Assembly: GCA_913060895.1 (NCBI GenBank)
Contig: CAJXSN010000004.1
Coordinates: 124,001 to 188,000, forward strand
Direction of reading: 5' to 3'
Origin: an uncultured Sphingomonadaceae bacterium
GTDB taxonomy: Bacteria; Pseudomonadota; Alphaproteobacteria; Sphingomonadales; Sphingomonadaceae
Length of the DNA: 64,000 nucleotides
The notes beneath the pieces are model-generated. The model was not told the origin of the DNA. It ran no database searches and worked only from the letters and a program-made list of their open reading frames with translations. A program made the position numbers and the translations under genes. Below, one piece after another: positions 29,759 through 39,246 of the stretch (positions are counted from its first letter, which is position 1; each line of letters starts with the position of its first letter).

Positions 29759-31531
29759 ATGGCATCACAAGCGCCACCACACGGCGATTCAGCCGGCACC
29801 ATATTGGGCCACCCCAAGGGGCTGTTCGTCCTGTTCTTTGCCGAGATGTGGGAGCGTTTCTCCTACTATGGCATGCGCGCTCTGCTGATCTTCTACCTTA
29901 CAAAGCACTGGCTGTTTTCAGATGGCGAGTCGGGTATTATCTACGGTGCTTACACTGCTCTTGTTTACATTGCCCCTGTGGTCGGCGGTTACCTGGCCGA
30001 CAAGGCGCTCGGGCAACGAAAGGCAGTGCTTTTCGGCGCAGTCCTCCTGACCCTTGGTCATTTCTTCATGGCATTCGAGGGTTCTCCCGGGGCCGGGAAC
30101 ACCGATAATCCGGTGATCTACATCTTCTGGCTGGCTCTTGCGTTGATTATCGTGGGTTCGGGCTTCCTGAAGGCCAATATCTCGGTGATGGTCGGCCAGC
30201 TCTATCCCCGCACCGATGTGCGCCGGGATGGTGCCTATACCATCTTCTACATGGGCATTAATCTTGGCGCGGCGCTAGGTTCGCTACTGTGCGGTTATAT
30301 CGGCGAGACATATGGCTGGGCGTACGGCTTCGGTCTTGCAGGCATTGGCATGCTTCTGGGTTTGGTCGTGTTTATCTGGGGCAAGCCTCTGCTGCTTGGC
30401 CGCGGTGAACCGCCCAAGGCCTTGGCGAGATCGCGCGAAATCTCCGTCTACGGCATTGGTCTGGTGTTCGTCGCACTGTGCTGGGTAGCCATCCAGTATC
30501 AGGATGCAGTGGGCGTATTTCTTGGCACATTTGGTGCAGCGCTGGTCTGCTATGTTCTCGCGATCGCTACGTTCCAGCTGCCCTATGGCAGCTACGCGAA
30601 AGCGCCGACACCAGCATTTTACTCCTATATCGCGAGCAGTGCTTTGCTGATCGTCTCCATGTTCTTCGTGTCTTCCGGCAACGAAGCATGGCAACTCCCC
30701 GCATCTATTGGGTTCGGCGGCGTAATTACAATCATGATCCTGCAGATGATGGCGAAGACGGATCACGACCGTGACCGGATTCTTGCAGCCATGTTCCTGA
30801 TCATCGTATCCGTGATTTTTTGGGCACTGTTCGAACAGGCTGGCTCCTCGCTTAACCTGTTTACTGACAGGTCGGTCGATCGCACCATGCTGGGTATCGA
30901 ATTCCCGGCATCGACCTTCCAATCAATCAACGCGATCTACATTATCCTGCTCGCTCCGGTTTTTGCGACCACGTGGACGGTATTGGGAAGGAAAGGTCTT
31001 GAGCCTTCTACCCCGATGAAGTTTGGACTGGGTGTTATTCAGGTGGGTCTGGGCTTCCTCGTTCTGGTATGGGGCGCACAGTCGGTTGGCGTGAATGTTC
31101 CGACACCTGTGATCTTCATTTTCCTTATTTACCTGCTGCACACGATGGGTGAGCTTTGCCTGTCGCCTGTGGGCCTGTCGGCGATGAACCGGCTTGCTCC
31201 GATACAGATCGCCAGCCTGATTATGGGAACGTGGTTCTTCGCATCAGCCACCGGTAACTTCGTAGCTGGTCAGATCGCTGCTGCTACAGGCGGTGAGGGT
31301 GTTGGCGAAGCTGCTGGCAAGCAGGTCGTTCTGGACGTGTATTCTACTGTCGGCTGGTACGCTGTCGGCGTTGGTGTAGCGGTCATGGTAATCAGTCCGC
31401 TATTTAAAAAGCTGATGCACCTGGACACATTGACCGACGACAACGTCGGTGACGATCTGGAAGGTCAGGGTGAAGGCCCCGGCGAGCCAATGGGTGCAGG
31501 CATCCATCCCTCAACTCGGCCCGGCAACTGA
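29759..31531 (+). CDS. Proton-dependent oligopeptide transporter (POT/PTR2 family MFS)
   Basis: Inner-membrane importer of di- and tripeptides, about 14 membrane segments in 590 residues. Family motifs are LFFAEMWERFSYYGMRALLI (ExxERFxYY, proton coupling), GGYLADKALGQRKAVL, and the PTR signature FYMGINLGAALGSLLCGYIG. The ATG at 29759 starts the protein just before the conserved region; upstream codons add 24 unlikely residues. The two amidohydrolase genes follow 39 bases downstream, suggesting a peptide or amino-compound uptake and processing unit. Confidence 0.95.
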   Translation: MASQAPPHGDSAGTILGHPKGLFVLFFAEMWERFSYYGMRALLIFYLTKHWLFSDGESGIIYGAYTALVYIAPVVGGYLADKALGQRKAVLFGAVLLTLGHFFMAFEGSPGAGNTDNPVIYIFWLALALIIVGSGFLKANISVMVGQLYPRTDVRRDGAYTIFYMGINLGAALGSLLCGYIGETYGWAYGFGLAGIGMLLGLVVFIWGKPLLLGRGEPPKALARSREISVYGIGLVFVALCWVAIQYQDAVGVFLGTFGAALVCYVLAIATFQLPYGSYAKAPTPAFYSYIASSALLIVSMFFVSSGNEAWQLPASIGFGGVITIMILQMMAKTDHDRDRILAAMFLIIVSVIFWALFEQAGSSLNLFTDRSVDRTMLGIEFPASTFQSINAIYIILLAPVFATTWTVLGRKGLEPSTPMKFGLGVIQVGLGFLVLVWGAQSVGVNVPTPVIFIFLIYLLHTMGELCLSPVGLSAMNRLAPIQIASLIMGTWFFASATGNFVAGQIAAATGGEGVGEAAGKQVVLDVYSTVGWYAVGVGVAVMVISPLFKKLMHLDTLTDDNVGDDLEGQGEGPGEPMGAGIHPSTRPGN

Positions 31532-31570
31532 CCGACCGACGCAAAAGATGAATACCAAGGGGTACGACGA

Positions 31571-32950
31571 ATGAATGTGAACGCGCTTCTGGCAATCGGG
31601 AGCGCGTTCGCGCTTTCAGCCTGTGCTACCACCGGAACGGCCACGGATAGCGACAGGAGCACACGCTCGCTCGACAGTTCGGCTGAGGTCGATGTGCCCT
31701 TCCCCTCGACCTACAAGCCCTATCCCGGCGCAGCGACTGCGCTGGTCGGCGCTACCGTGTATGACGGCAGGGGCGGTGTGATCGAGGAAGGCACTGTATT
31801 GTTTCGCGATGGCAATGTGGTGGAGATCGGCTCCGGTCTTGCAACAAACGGCTACACCGTGATCGACGGTAAGGGCAAATTCGTCACCCCCGGCATAATC
31901 GATATCCATAGCCATCTGGGAGATTACCCCACCCCCAGCGTGGATGCCCATTCGGACGGCAACGAAGCAACTTCGCCCACCACCGGCGATGTATGGGCAG
32001 AGCATTCCGTTTGGCCACAAGATCCCGGTTTCAGCCGTGCGATGGCCAATGGCGGGATCACCAGTCTGCAAATTCTGCCTGGCTCTGCCAATCTGATCGG
32101 CGGCCGCACGGTTACATTGAAAAACGTCTACAGTCGCACCGTGCAGGGCATGAAATTCCCCGGCGCGCCCTATGGTATGAAGATGGCCTGCGGCGAGAAC
32201 CCCAAGAGAGTTTATGGCAGCAAAGGCCGTAAGCCTTCCACCCGTATGGGCAATTTCGCCGTCAACCGGCAGACATGGTTCGATGCTATCGACTACGCCG
32301 AAGGTGACCGAAAGAAGCGCGATCTGGAGAAAGAAACGCTGGCCGGTGTGCTGGACGGAGATATTCTGGTTCACAACCATTGCTACCGTGCCGACGAAAT
32401 GGCGCTGGTCATGGATATGGCCAAGGAGATGGGATACAAAGTCAGCACCTTCCACCACGCGGTCGAAGCCTATAAAATCGGCGATCTGCTGCGAGAAAAC
32501 GAAGTATGTTCTGCCATCTGGGCCGACTGGTACGGCTTCAAAATGGAAAGTTATGACGGCATTCCTGAAAATGGCGCATTGCTGCAACAGGCAGGCGCCT
32601 GCGTTGTCATCCACTCTGACGATGAAAACGGTATCCAGCGGCTGAATCAAGAAGCCGCCAAGGCCCAGGCCGCAGGCGCGCGTATAGGTATTACCGTTCC
32701 CGACGCCGAGGTGATCTCTTGGATCACCCTGAATGCTGCAAAGGCGATGGGCATTGCCGATATGACCGGCAGTCTCGAACCGGGCAAAATGGCCGATGTC
32801 GTGCTGTGGAATGGCGATCCGCTAAGCGTCTATTCCCGTCCCGAGAAAGTCTGGGTTGATGGTGCGTTGCTGTTCGATTCCACAGATCCAAAGCGCAGGC
32901 CGGTAAGTGATTTCGAGCTTGGCCAGCCGGGCGAAGGAGATGTGAAATGA
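31571..32950 (+). CDS. Exported amidohydrolase lipoprotein (imidazolonepropionase-like)
   Basis: Envelope metal-dependent hydrolase with signal peptide and lipobox (AIGSAFALSACATT, Cys near residue 17). The TIM-barrel metal motif is VTPGIIDIHSHLGDY (HxH), further histidines occur in ILVHNHCYRADE and STFHHAVEAY, and the last Asp ligand is in VIHSDDENG. Length of 459 residues is usual. It overlaps the next amidohydrolase gene by four bases; the pair follows the peptide transporter. Members of this group cleave cyclic amides or Xaa-Pro-type dipeptides; the substrate is unknown. Confidence 0.9.
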   Translation: MNVNALLAIGSAFALSACATTGTATDSDRSTRSLDSSAEVDVPFPSTYKPYPGAATALVGATVYDGRGGVIEEGTVLFRDGNVVEIGSGLATNGYTVIDGKGKFVTPGIIDIHSHLGDYPTPSVDAHSDGNEATSPTTGDVWAEHSVWPQDPGFSRAMANGGITSLQILPGSANLIGGRTVTLKNVYSRTVQGMKFPGAPYGMKMACGENPKRVYGSKGRKPSTRMGNFAVNRQTWFDAIDYAEGDRKKRDLEKETLAGVLDGDILVHNHCYRADEMALVMDMAKEMGYKVSTFHHAVEAYKIGDLLRENEVCSAIWADWYGFKMESYDGIPENGALLQQAGACVVIHSDDENGIQRLNQEAAKAQAAGARIGITVPDAEVISWITLNAAKAMGIADMTGSLEPGKMADVVLWNGDPLSVYSRPEKVWVDGALLFDSTDPKRRPVSDFELGQPGEGDVK

Positions 32951-34341
32951 GCATCCTGACCACGACAACCCGCATCCTGATCGCTGGCGTTGCTGCACTG
33001 GCCGTGCCCGCATCCCTGTCGGCGCAGGATTTCGCCATTACCGGCGCGACCGTGGCGACCGGCGACGGGTCAGAACCCGTACCCAACGCCACCGTAGTAG
33101 TCCGCAGCGGTAAAGTCGTCGCCGCCGGGGCCCGAGTTACCGTACCGGTAGATGTGCAGGTGCTGGACGGCAGTGGAAGCTGGGTTACTCCCGGCATCTT
33201 CATGCCTCTGACCGATCTTGGCCTGTACGATGTCGGAGCGGTGAGCGAGAGCAACGATATCGGTGCGCGAAACTCGCCGTTCTCGGCCGCGATCGACGTG
33301 GCGACTGCACTCAACCCGGCTTCGCAACATGTTGCCGTCAGCCGGGCCGGTGGGGTTACGCGTGCAAGTGTCTCGCCAAGCCCTTCCTCTTCCATTTTTG
33401 GTGGCCAGGGCGCGATAGTCGATCTCGGCGCAGATCCAAATATGCTGATAAAGGCGCGTGCATTCCAGATCGTAGCGCTTGGCGAAACGGGCGCACGTCT
33501 GGGCGGCGGCAGCAGGACGGGCGCTCATGCACTGCTCCGCAATGCTTTGCGCGAAGCACGGCAATACGGGGCCGACGCCCGTATCCCGGGCTCACCCTCG
33601 CGAGCAAGTGACGTGTCTACCGTTGACGATATTCCGGTCGATCCGCGCCTGATCGACAATACGACAGCGCGGGGTGACGACGTTCTGCTGACCCGTTTCG
33701 ATGCTGCCGCACTGGTGCCTGTCGTGCGCGGGGAGCAGCCGCTGTATGTCGCGGTAGAACGAGCCTCGGATATTCGACAGATGCTGTCGCTGAAGCTTGA
33801 GTTTCCCGAACTCGATCTTGTTCTGGTCGGTGTGAGCGAAGGCTGGATGGTAGCTGCGGAGATCGCAGCATCCGGCATTCCTGTCATTGCCGATCCGCTC
33901 GACAATCTGCCTGCAAGTTTCGAACAGCTGGCCGCCACACAAAGCAATATCGGCCGCATGGTCGATGCCGGTGTGACGGTCGCCATTGGTGGCCTGTCGG
34001 GCGGCATTACCGGCCCACGTACCGCGCCGCAATTCGCAGGCAATCTGGTGGCGCTGTCCGATGTACCACGCGCCACCGGCCTGACATGGGGCGAAGCGCT
34101 TGCTTCTATCACCTCAATTCCAGCCGCCATTTCCGGTTACGGTGGGCGTTACGGCGTGCTCGCCCCGGGTGCAGCAGGTGATGTGGTGGTATGGGACGGC
34201 GATCCGCTGGAAGTCTCCTCCACACCCGTCCGTGTATTTATCGACGGGGTGGAACAGCCGCTGACCAACCACCAGACGCGTCTTCGTGATCGCTACCGCG
34301 ATCTGGACGAGAGCGACCTTCCCAAAGCTTATGACTGGTAA
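32947..34341 (+). CDS. Amidohydrolase-family protein lacking the HxH metal motif, exported
   Basis: A 464-residue secreted protein with a signal peptide ending ASLSAQD. It keeps the composite beta-sandwich and barrel of the family: FAITGATVATGDGSEPVPNA, a TPGIF junction, and the C-terminal GVLAPGAAGDVVVWDGDPLE. Where active members have DxHxH it reads GIFMPLTDLGLYD, so the binuclear metal site is missing. It is translationally coupled to the intact amidohydrolase upstream. A structural or regulatory partner of that enzyme, rather than a catalyst, is the best inference. Confidence 0.88.
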   Translation: MSILTTTTRILIAGVAALAVPASLSAQDFAITGATVATGDGSEPVPNATVVVRSGKVVAAGARVTVPVDVQVLDGSGSWVTPGIFMPLTDLGLYDVGAVSESNDIGARNSPFSAAIDVATALNPASQHVAVSRAGGVTRASVSPSPSSSIFGGQGAIVDLGADPNMLIKARAFQIVALGETGARLGGGSRTGAHALLRNALREARQYGADARIPGSPSRASDVSTVDDIPVDPRLIDNTTARGDDVLLTRFDAAALVPVVRGEQPLYVAVERASDIRQMLSLKLEFPELDLVLVGVSEGWMVAAEIAASGIPVIADPLDNLPASFEQLAATQSNIGRMVDAGVTVAIGGLSGGITGPRTAPQFAGNLVALSDVPRATGLTWGEALASITSIPAAISGYGGRYGVLAPGAAGDVVVWDGDPLEVSSTPVRVFIDGVEQPLTNHQTRLRDRYRDLDESDLPKAYDW

Positions 34342-34360
34342 ACTCCATAAGGATTCCGGG

Positions 34361-34849
34361 ATGAAAACGACTTTCCTCGCATTGGGCGCGGCTGCGCTCG
34401 TGGTCGGCGCCGTAACATTTGCACAAGAGCCCGAGCGGCCGAAGATGAGTATGGCTTGGCACAGCGCCCAGCAGCTTGCCCTGGCGGAGCGCGCTGCTTC
34501 GGGCGACTGGCGGGCACTGGATGGCGGGCTGCTGTGGCGCCGGATCGATGGCGACGGTACCGGCGCAAAGCCGGACGTATCGGACACAGTAACCGTGCAT
34601 TATGCCGGTACGTTCATCGATGGGGAAACTTTCGACAGCTCCTTCGACAGGGGCGAGCCTGCAACCTTCCCGCTCGGCGCACTCATACCGGCATGGCAAA
34701 TGGCCATTCCGCAAATGGGTGTGGGGGATACGATCGAACTCGCTGCGCCCGCAATACTGGCCTATGGCCCCGTTGGCAAAGGCCCGATCCCGGGCGGCGC
34801 GACCTTACTGTTCAAGGTGCAATTGCTCGGCATCGAGGGGCAGGAATAA
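34361..34849 (+). CDS. FKBP-type peptidyl-prolyl isomerase, exported
   Basis: Periplasmic foldase of 162 residues with a signal peptide (MKTTFLALGAAALVVGAVTF). The FKBP domain is at the C-terminus: VHYAGTFIDGETFDSSFDRG, FPLGALIPAWQMAIPQMGVG, then IPGGATLLFKVQLLGIE. Trp replaces the usual Gly-Trp arrangement only slightly (IPAWQ for IPGWQ). The ATG at 34361 has AAGGA upstream. It follows the amidohydrolase gene by 19 bases and precedes the NnrU gene by 4. Confidence 0.93.
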   Translation: MKTTFLALGAAALVVGAVTFAQEPERPKMSMAWHSAQQLALAERAASGDWRALDGGLLWRRIDGDGTGAKPDVSDTVTVHYAGTFIDGETFDSSFDRGEPATFPLGALIPAWQMAIPQMGVGDTIELAAPAILAYGPVGKGPIPGGATLLFKVQLLGIEGQE

Positions 34850-34853
34850 CGCT

Positions 34854-35537
34854 ATGGAAGCGGCACTGATATCTCTCGCCGCGGCCAATATCGCATTTGT
34901 CGGCACGCACTTTGCGCTTTCGCATCCTCTGCGAGCGCCGGTCATACGGTTTCTGGGACCAGGCGGCTTTCAGCTGGTTTATAACCTCATCGCTGCGATC
35001 ACCCTTGCATGGGTCTATTTCGCGTTTGTCGCCGCGCCTGCGGGTGCGCCACTCTGGGGCGGTTTCGGCAATGCTGTTTGGATCGTCGCCAGTGCGTTGA
35101 CCATGTTGGGTTCTGTCCTGTTCGTAGGGTCGGTCGTTTGCCCCAACCCAGCCCTGCCAACACCCATGGCAGCAAAGCAAGCGGCAGGTAATCCGCAAGG
35201 CGCATTGCGGGTCACCCGCCACCCGATGATGTGGGGATTTGCCCTGTGGGCGTGTGCGCACATCGTTGCCGCGCCGACGCCGCGAACGCTGATCACGATG
35301 GGCGCAGTGTTGTTTCTCGCGCTGGTCGGCGCAAAGATGCAGGACGCCAAGAAACGCGCGGCGATGGGTAATGCGTGGAAAGGTTGGGAGAGCCGCACAA
35401 GCTTTGTCCCTCGCTTGTCGCAAAGCGGCGCAATCGGCATCGTGCCATGGGTGGGCGGAGTGCTGATCTGGCTCGCCATTACTTACGCCCATATTCCAGC
35501 AGGCGGTATGGCGGCGGGCGTATGGCGATGGCTATAA
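34854..35537 (+). CDS. NnrU family membrane protein
   Basis: A 227-residue polytopic membrane protein with about six segments. Typical features are the N-terminal NIAFVGTHFALSHPLRAP and RVTRHPMMWGFALWACAH, the latter with the RHPxxWG motif shared with isoprenylcysteine-methyltransferase-like proteins. NnrU was named from nitric-oxide reductase regulons, but no denitrification genes are near, so the name is by family only. It is the last gene of the rightward run and converges on dxs. Confidence 0.88.
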   Translation: MEAALISLAAANIAFVGTHFALSHPLRAPVIRFLGPGGFQLVYNLIAAITLAWVYFAFVAAPAGAPLWGGFGNAVWIVASALTMLGSVLFVGSVVCPNPALPTPMAAKQAAGNPQGALRVTRHPMMWGFALWACAHIVAAPTPRTLITMGAVLFLALVGAKMQDAKKRAAMGNAWKGWESRTSFVPRLSQSGAIGIVPWVGGVLIWLAITYAHIPAGGMAAGVWRWL

Positions 35538-35577
35538 GCTAGTTGAGAACGCCTAGAAGCTTGCCTGCGATGTAGTT

Positions 35578-37500
35578 CTAAGCCCGCGCCTCCTCCACGC
35601 CGGCACTGTTGTGCCGCAGCGCTTTCAGCACTGTATCGACAATTTGCGGGGCGTTCAGTCCGGCTTCGTCATATTGTTTCGCCGGATCGTCATGGTCGAT
35701 GAATATGTCGGGCAGACGCAAGGTGCGAATTTTCAGACCGTTATCAGTCAGACCAATATCGCTGGCATGGGTCAATACATGGGCACCCAGCCCCCCGATG
35801 CTGCCTTCCTCTACCGTCACGACCACTTCATGGGTTTTCATGAGGCGGTCGATCATGTCGGTGTCGAGCGGCTTGGCAAAGCGCAGGTCGGCGATTGTCG
35901 TGCTGAGGCCTTTGGCTTCCAGCTGATCGGCAGCCTTCCGGGCCTCACCCAGACGTGTGCCGAGAGTGAGCAGAGCCACTTTTGTCCCTTCGCACACAAT
36001 CCGACCCTTGCCGATTTCCAGTTTTTGCGGGGTTTTTGGCAAATCCACACCCACGCCATTGCCGCGGGGATAGCGCAGCGCGATCGGGCCGTCGTCATAT
36101 TCGGCAGCGGTGTAGGTCATGTGGACCAGCTCCGCCTCGTCAGCCGCGGCCATCACCACGAAATTGGGCAGCGTTGCCAGATAGGTAACGTCGAAGCTGC
36201 CCGCATGGGTTGCGCCGTCTGCACCGACCAAACCAGCCCTGTCGATTGCAAAGCGCACTGGCAAGTTCTGGATCGCTACGTCATGGACCACCTGATCGTA
36301 AGCGCGCTGTAGGAAGGTGGAATAGATCGCAGCAAAGGGGCGCATACCCTGCGCAGCCAAGCCGGCAGCAAAGGTAACCCCGTGCTGTTCGGCAATACCA
36401 ACATCAAACGTGCGCTCTGGATGTGCTGCGGCGAATTTGTCGACACCCGTGCCGCTTGGCATGGCAGCGGTGATTGCACAAATCCGCGAATCGGTTTCCG
36501 CCAGCTTTGCCAGCGTTTCCCCGAATACATTCTGATAGGCGGGCGGGCCGGCCGCACTTTTCGCTTTCTCGCCCGTCACCACGTCGAACTTCGGTACGCC
36601 GTGATACTTGTCGGCGCTGTCTTCGGCGGGCTGATAGCCCTTGCCCTTGGTTGTCACCACATGGATCAGGACAGGGCCCTGATCGCTGTCACGGACATTT
36701 TCCAGAACGGGAATCAGGTGGTCGAGATTGTGCCCGTCGATCGGGCCGACATAATAGAAGCCCAATTCCTCGAACAAAGTACCGCCTGTAACCATGCCGC
36801 GGGTAAATTCTTCTGCCTTGCCCAGTGATGCGTGAACCCTGCGGGATAGCTTCTTGGCCATTTTGGACGCGAGACTGCGCAGACCGAGATATTCGCTGCT
36901 CGACACCATCCGCGCCAGATAGGCGGATAGGCCGCCAACCGGCGGCGCAATCGACATGTCATTATCATTGAGGATCACGACCAGCCGGTTGCCCGCCTGT
37001 TCGGCGTTGTTCATCGCCTCATAGGCCATTCCAGCGCTCATCGCGCCGTCGCCGATTACCGCGATGCCGCGCCCGGGCCGGTCGTTTAACTTGTTCGCCA
37101 CAGCAAAACCTAGCGCCGCGCTGATCGAGGTGCTCGAATGCGCCGCGCCGAACGGATCGTACTCACTCTCGCTGCGCTTGGTAAAGCCGCTGAGACCGCC
37201 GCCTTGTCGCAGGGTACGGATACGATCGCGCCGCCCGGTCAGAATCTTGTGTGGATAGGCCTGATGGCCGACATCGAAGATCAGTTTGTCGTCAGGGGTG
37301 TTAAACACGTAATGGATCGCAGTGGTCAATTCCACGACGCCCAGACCCGAGCCCAAATGCCCGCCGGTGCTACCCACAGCGCTGATCATTTCATTGCGCA
37401 ATTCGTCGGACAACTGTCGTAGCTGCTCCGGCTGAAGCCTGCGGAGGTCTGCGGGTGTATCGACCGTGTCGAGCAGCGGAGTGTTAGGACGTGAACTCAT
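35578..37500 (-). CDS. dxs: 1-deoxy-D-xylulose-5-phosphate synthase
   Basis: Thiamine-diphosphate enzyme condensing pyruvate and glyceraldehyde-3-phosphate, the first step of the MEP isoprenoid pathway feeding carotenoids and quinones. Motifs are [36 protein letters not shown], the ThDP site [19 protein letters not shown], and [18 protein letters not shown] with the catalytic Glu. The ATG at 37500 is chosen; a GTG at 37512 is also in frame. Length 640 residues is standard. Confidence 0.97.
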   Translation of the reverse strand: MSSRPNTPLLDTVDTPADLRRLQPEQLRQLSDELRNEMISAVGSTGGHLGSGLGVVELTTAIHYVFNTPDDKLIFDVGHQAYPHKILTGRRDRIRTLRQGGGLSGFTKRSESEYDPFGAAHSSTSISAALGFAVANKLNDRPGRGIAVIGDGAMSAGMAYEAMNNAEQAGNRLVVILNDNDMSIAPPVGGLSAYLARMVSSSEYLGLRSLASKMAKKLSRRVHASLGKAEEFTRGMVTGGTLFEELGFYYVGPIDGHNLDHLIPVLENVRDSDQGPVLIHVVTTKGKGYQPAEDSADKYHGVPKFDVVTGEKAKSAAGPPAYQNVFGETLAKLAETDSRICAITAAMPSGTGVDKFAAAHPERTFDVGIAEQHGVTFAAGLAAQGMRPFAAIYSTFLQRAYDQVVHDVAIQNLPVRFAIDRAGLVGADGATHAGSFDVTYLATLPNFVVMAAADEAELVHMTYTAAEYDDGPIALRYPRGNGVGVDLPKTPQKLEIGKGRIVCEGTKVALLTLGTRLGEARKAADQLEAKGLSTTIADLRFAKPLDTDMIDRLMKTHEVVVTVEEGSIGGLGAHVLTHASDIGLTDNGLKIRTLRLPDIFIDHDDPAKQYDEAGLNAPQIVDTVLKALRHNSAGVEEARA

Positions 37501-37597
37501 AAGGTCAGTCACTTACACCGCTGCGCTGTGCCTGTCGATGAACGAGAACAACTGACTGCATCCGGCGTATTTCAAAATTGCCAGAGGAACGCTGCTA

Positions 37598-38074
37598 TTA
37601 CGCACATCGAGCACACAGGCCGCGCAGTTCAACCACCGGACGTACATCGGCAAAACCTTTGTCCCGCCCCACCTGCCTGAGAGCACCGGTTAGCGAATCG
37701 TTATCGAAGTGGCTGGCGGTTCCGCAATCGTCGCAGATCAGAAAAATACAGTCATGGCGGCAGCCCGGGTGGCTGTTGACCAGAAACGCATTGGCACTCT
37801 CGATCCGGTTGGCAAGATTTCCGCTCACGAAAATATCTAGGATGCGGTAAACGCTATTGGGCGCAACACGGCTACCGCGCTTGGCCGAAAGATTGTCGGC
37901 AATATCATAGGCAGAAACAGGACGCTTATGGCTCGCCAGTTCCTCGAACACCTCGGCCCGCATTCCGGTCCAGCGCTCGCCTGTGGATTCCAAGCTGACT
38001 CTGGCAGCAGCGGACAGGGCTTCACCTTGAAGCTCACGGTGTCCGCCACTGCTTTTCGTGTCTGTTTCGCTCAT
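37598..38074 (-). CDS. zur: Fur-family metalloregulator, Zur-like
   Basis: A 158-residue repressor. The winged-helix part has KRPVSAYDIADNLSAKRGSR then VAPNSVYRILDIFVSGNLAN, and the metal domain has SHPGCRHDCIFLICDDCG with CxxC and a second CARC pair at the very C-terminus. Two CxxC pairs and the short histidine region favour Zur over Fur. Zinc uptake genes are not adjacent, so the metal assignment is an inference. The ATG at 38074 (MSETDTKSS) fits better than 38119. dxs begins 98 bases downstream on the same strand. Confidence 0.8.
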   Translation of the reverse strand: MSETDTKSSGGHRELQGEALSAAARVSLESTGERWTGMRAEVFEELASHKRPVSAYDIADNLSAKRGSRVAPNSVYRILDIFVSGNLANRIESANAFLVNSHPGCRHDCIFLICDDCGTASHFDNDSLTGALRQVGRDKGFADVRPVVELRGLCARCA

Positions 38075-38152
38075 ATCATCCAATATAGCGATGCCAGGCC
38101 AATTTCGCCACTCGTGCAATCCCGAACCGCGCTTATCGCTTGGGTGCAGGCG

Positions 38153-38836
38153 TCAGTTGCGTTGGAAGGAAGAGCGGTAATGTTCGGGATAATATTGCGC
38201 CAGTGCGCGCACTTTGGGTGTGTCCCATCGCACGATGTATCCACTGCGCGGATTCTTTAGCATGTAGTCCTGATGATAGCCCTCTGCAGGGTAAAAGGTC
38301 TTGGGTGCCGAAACACCGGTCACGATGGGGCGGGACCATTTGTCTGAACGTTTCATTTGCGAGAGATAACTGGAAGCCACCTTGCGCTGTACTGCGTTCA
38401 GGGGAACCAGAGTGGCGTCGTAATGTGCGCCGCGATCGGGCCCCTGGCGATTTTTCAGCGTCGGATCGGCCACAACCGAGAAGAAGATGCGGACCAGTTC
38501 GTCATACCGTACGATTTCCGGATCATAAGTGATCTTCACCGCTTCGACGTGATCGGTGATACCGCTGGAAACCAGTTTATAATCGGCCTGTCGCTTCGTG
38601 CCGCCGTGATAACCGGAGACTGCGCTTCTTACGCCCTTCACATGGCTGAACACTCCCTCGACACCCCAGAAACAGCCGCCCGCAAAAATGGCCGTTTTCA
38701 GCCCACCTGTCTCCTTTGCAATGAGAGCAGGCTTGGGAGCTTTAAGATGGTTCTCTGCTGCCGCCGCAGTTTCCTGGCATCCGGTAAGGATCAGGCCTGT
38801 TGTAGCAAGAACCGGGAGAAGCGATGCACGCATCAT
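38153..38836 (-). CDS. msrA: Peptide-methionine (S)-S-oxide reductase, lipoprotein
   Basis: Reduces the S form of methionine sulfoxide. The N-terminus is a lipoprotein signal (MMRASLLPVLATTGLILTGC), placing it in the envelope. The catalytic motif FAGGCFWGVEGVF, then VSGYHGGTKRQADYKLVSSG and DHVEAVKITYDP, are canonical MsrA. Its start overlaps by ATGA with a 44-residue membrane-protein gene, so the two are co-translated. With the exported MsrB at 26,554 the organism has an envelope repair set from two separate loci. Confidence 0.95.
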   Translation of the reverse strand: MMRASLLPVLATTGLILTGCQETAAAAENHLKAPKPALIAKETGGLKTAIFAGGCFWGVEGVFSHVKGVRSAVSGYHGGTKRQADYKLVSSGITDHVEAVKITYDPEIVRYDELVRIFFSVVADPTLKNRQGPDRGAHYDATLVPLNAVQRKVASSYLSQMKRSDKWSRPIVTGVSAPKTFYPAEGYHQDYMLKNPRSGYIVRWDTPKVRALAQYYPEHYRSSFQRN

Positions 38837-38967
38837 TCAACCGTCGCCGCAATAGCTTGCGGGATGGCGGCCAGATCTCCGGTCGCCATATTTGCACCTA
38901 CGATCATGGCTCCAACCAGGAAGCCGATGGTAAAACTACGGTAGAGGTCGGGTTTGAAAAGTCCCAT
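38833..38967 (-). CDS. Small 44-residue membrane protein, co-translated with msrA
   Basis: Starts at ATG 38967 with MGLFKPDLYRSFTIGF, followed by a membrane segment LVGAMIVGANMA and an Ala-rich tail ending ATVE. Its TGA overlaps the msrA start (ATGA), as in coupled genes. No family is recognised. It is too short for most gene finders, but position, overlap and amphipathic build support it. It may anchor or assist envelope MsrA; that is speculation. Confidence 0.55.
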   Translation of the reverse strand: MGLFKPDLYRSFTIGFLVGAMIVGANMATGDLAAIPQAIAATVE

Positions 38968-39246
38968 GACGATATCTCTCGTTTCATCTAATCATTTGTC
39001 GAAGCCATTTTACACGGCTACGATTACATTCAGGTGAATGCTTAGTTGGATGAACGATTGTCCGCATTGAAGTGTTCCTAGGCCTGCATTTTTTCTTCCC
39101 GCAGCCCATCCAAGCGTGCTGGATCAGGCTGCCAAGGTATAGCAGCAAGTCTGATCTGGGACCGGCGGACCGCAAGGTCAACTGACTACCCTAGCCAATC
39201 TAGCTAGCAAGGGGCGCGAATGCACCCGCCCGCACTGCATCCAACA
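38968..39246. other. Intergenic region without a recognisable gene
   Basis: A 279-base gap between the 44-residue ORF and purH, which are on the same strand. One open frame on the minus strand (38984-39181) has Cys- and Arg-rich, non-protein-like composition. The promoter for the small ORF and msrA should lie in the left part. No repeat or RNA structure was seen. Confidence 0.5.
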
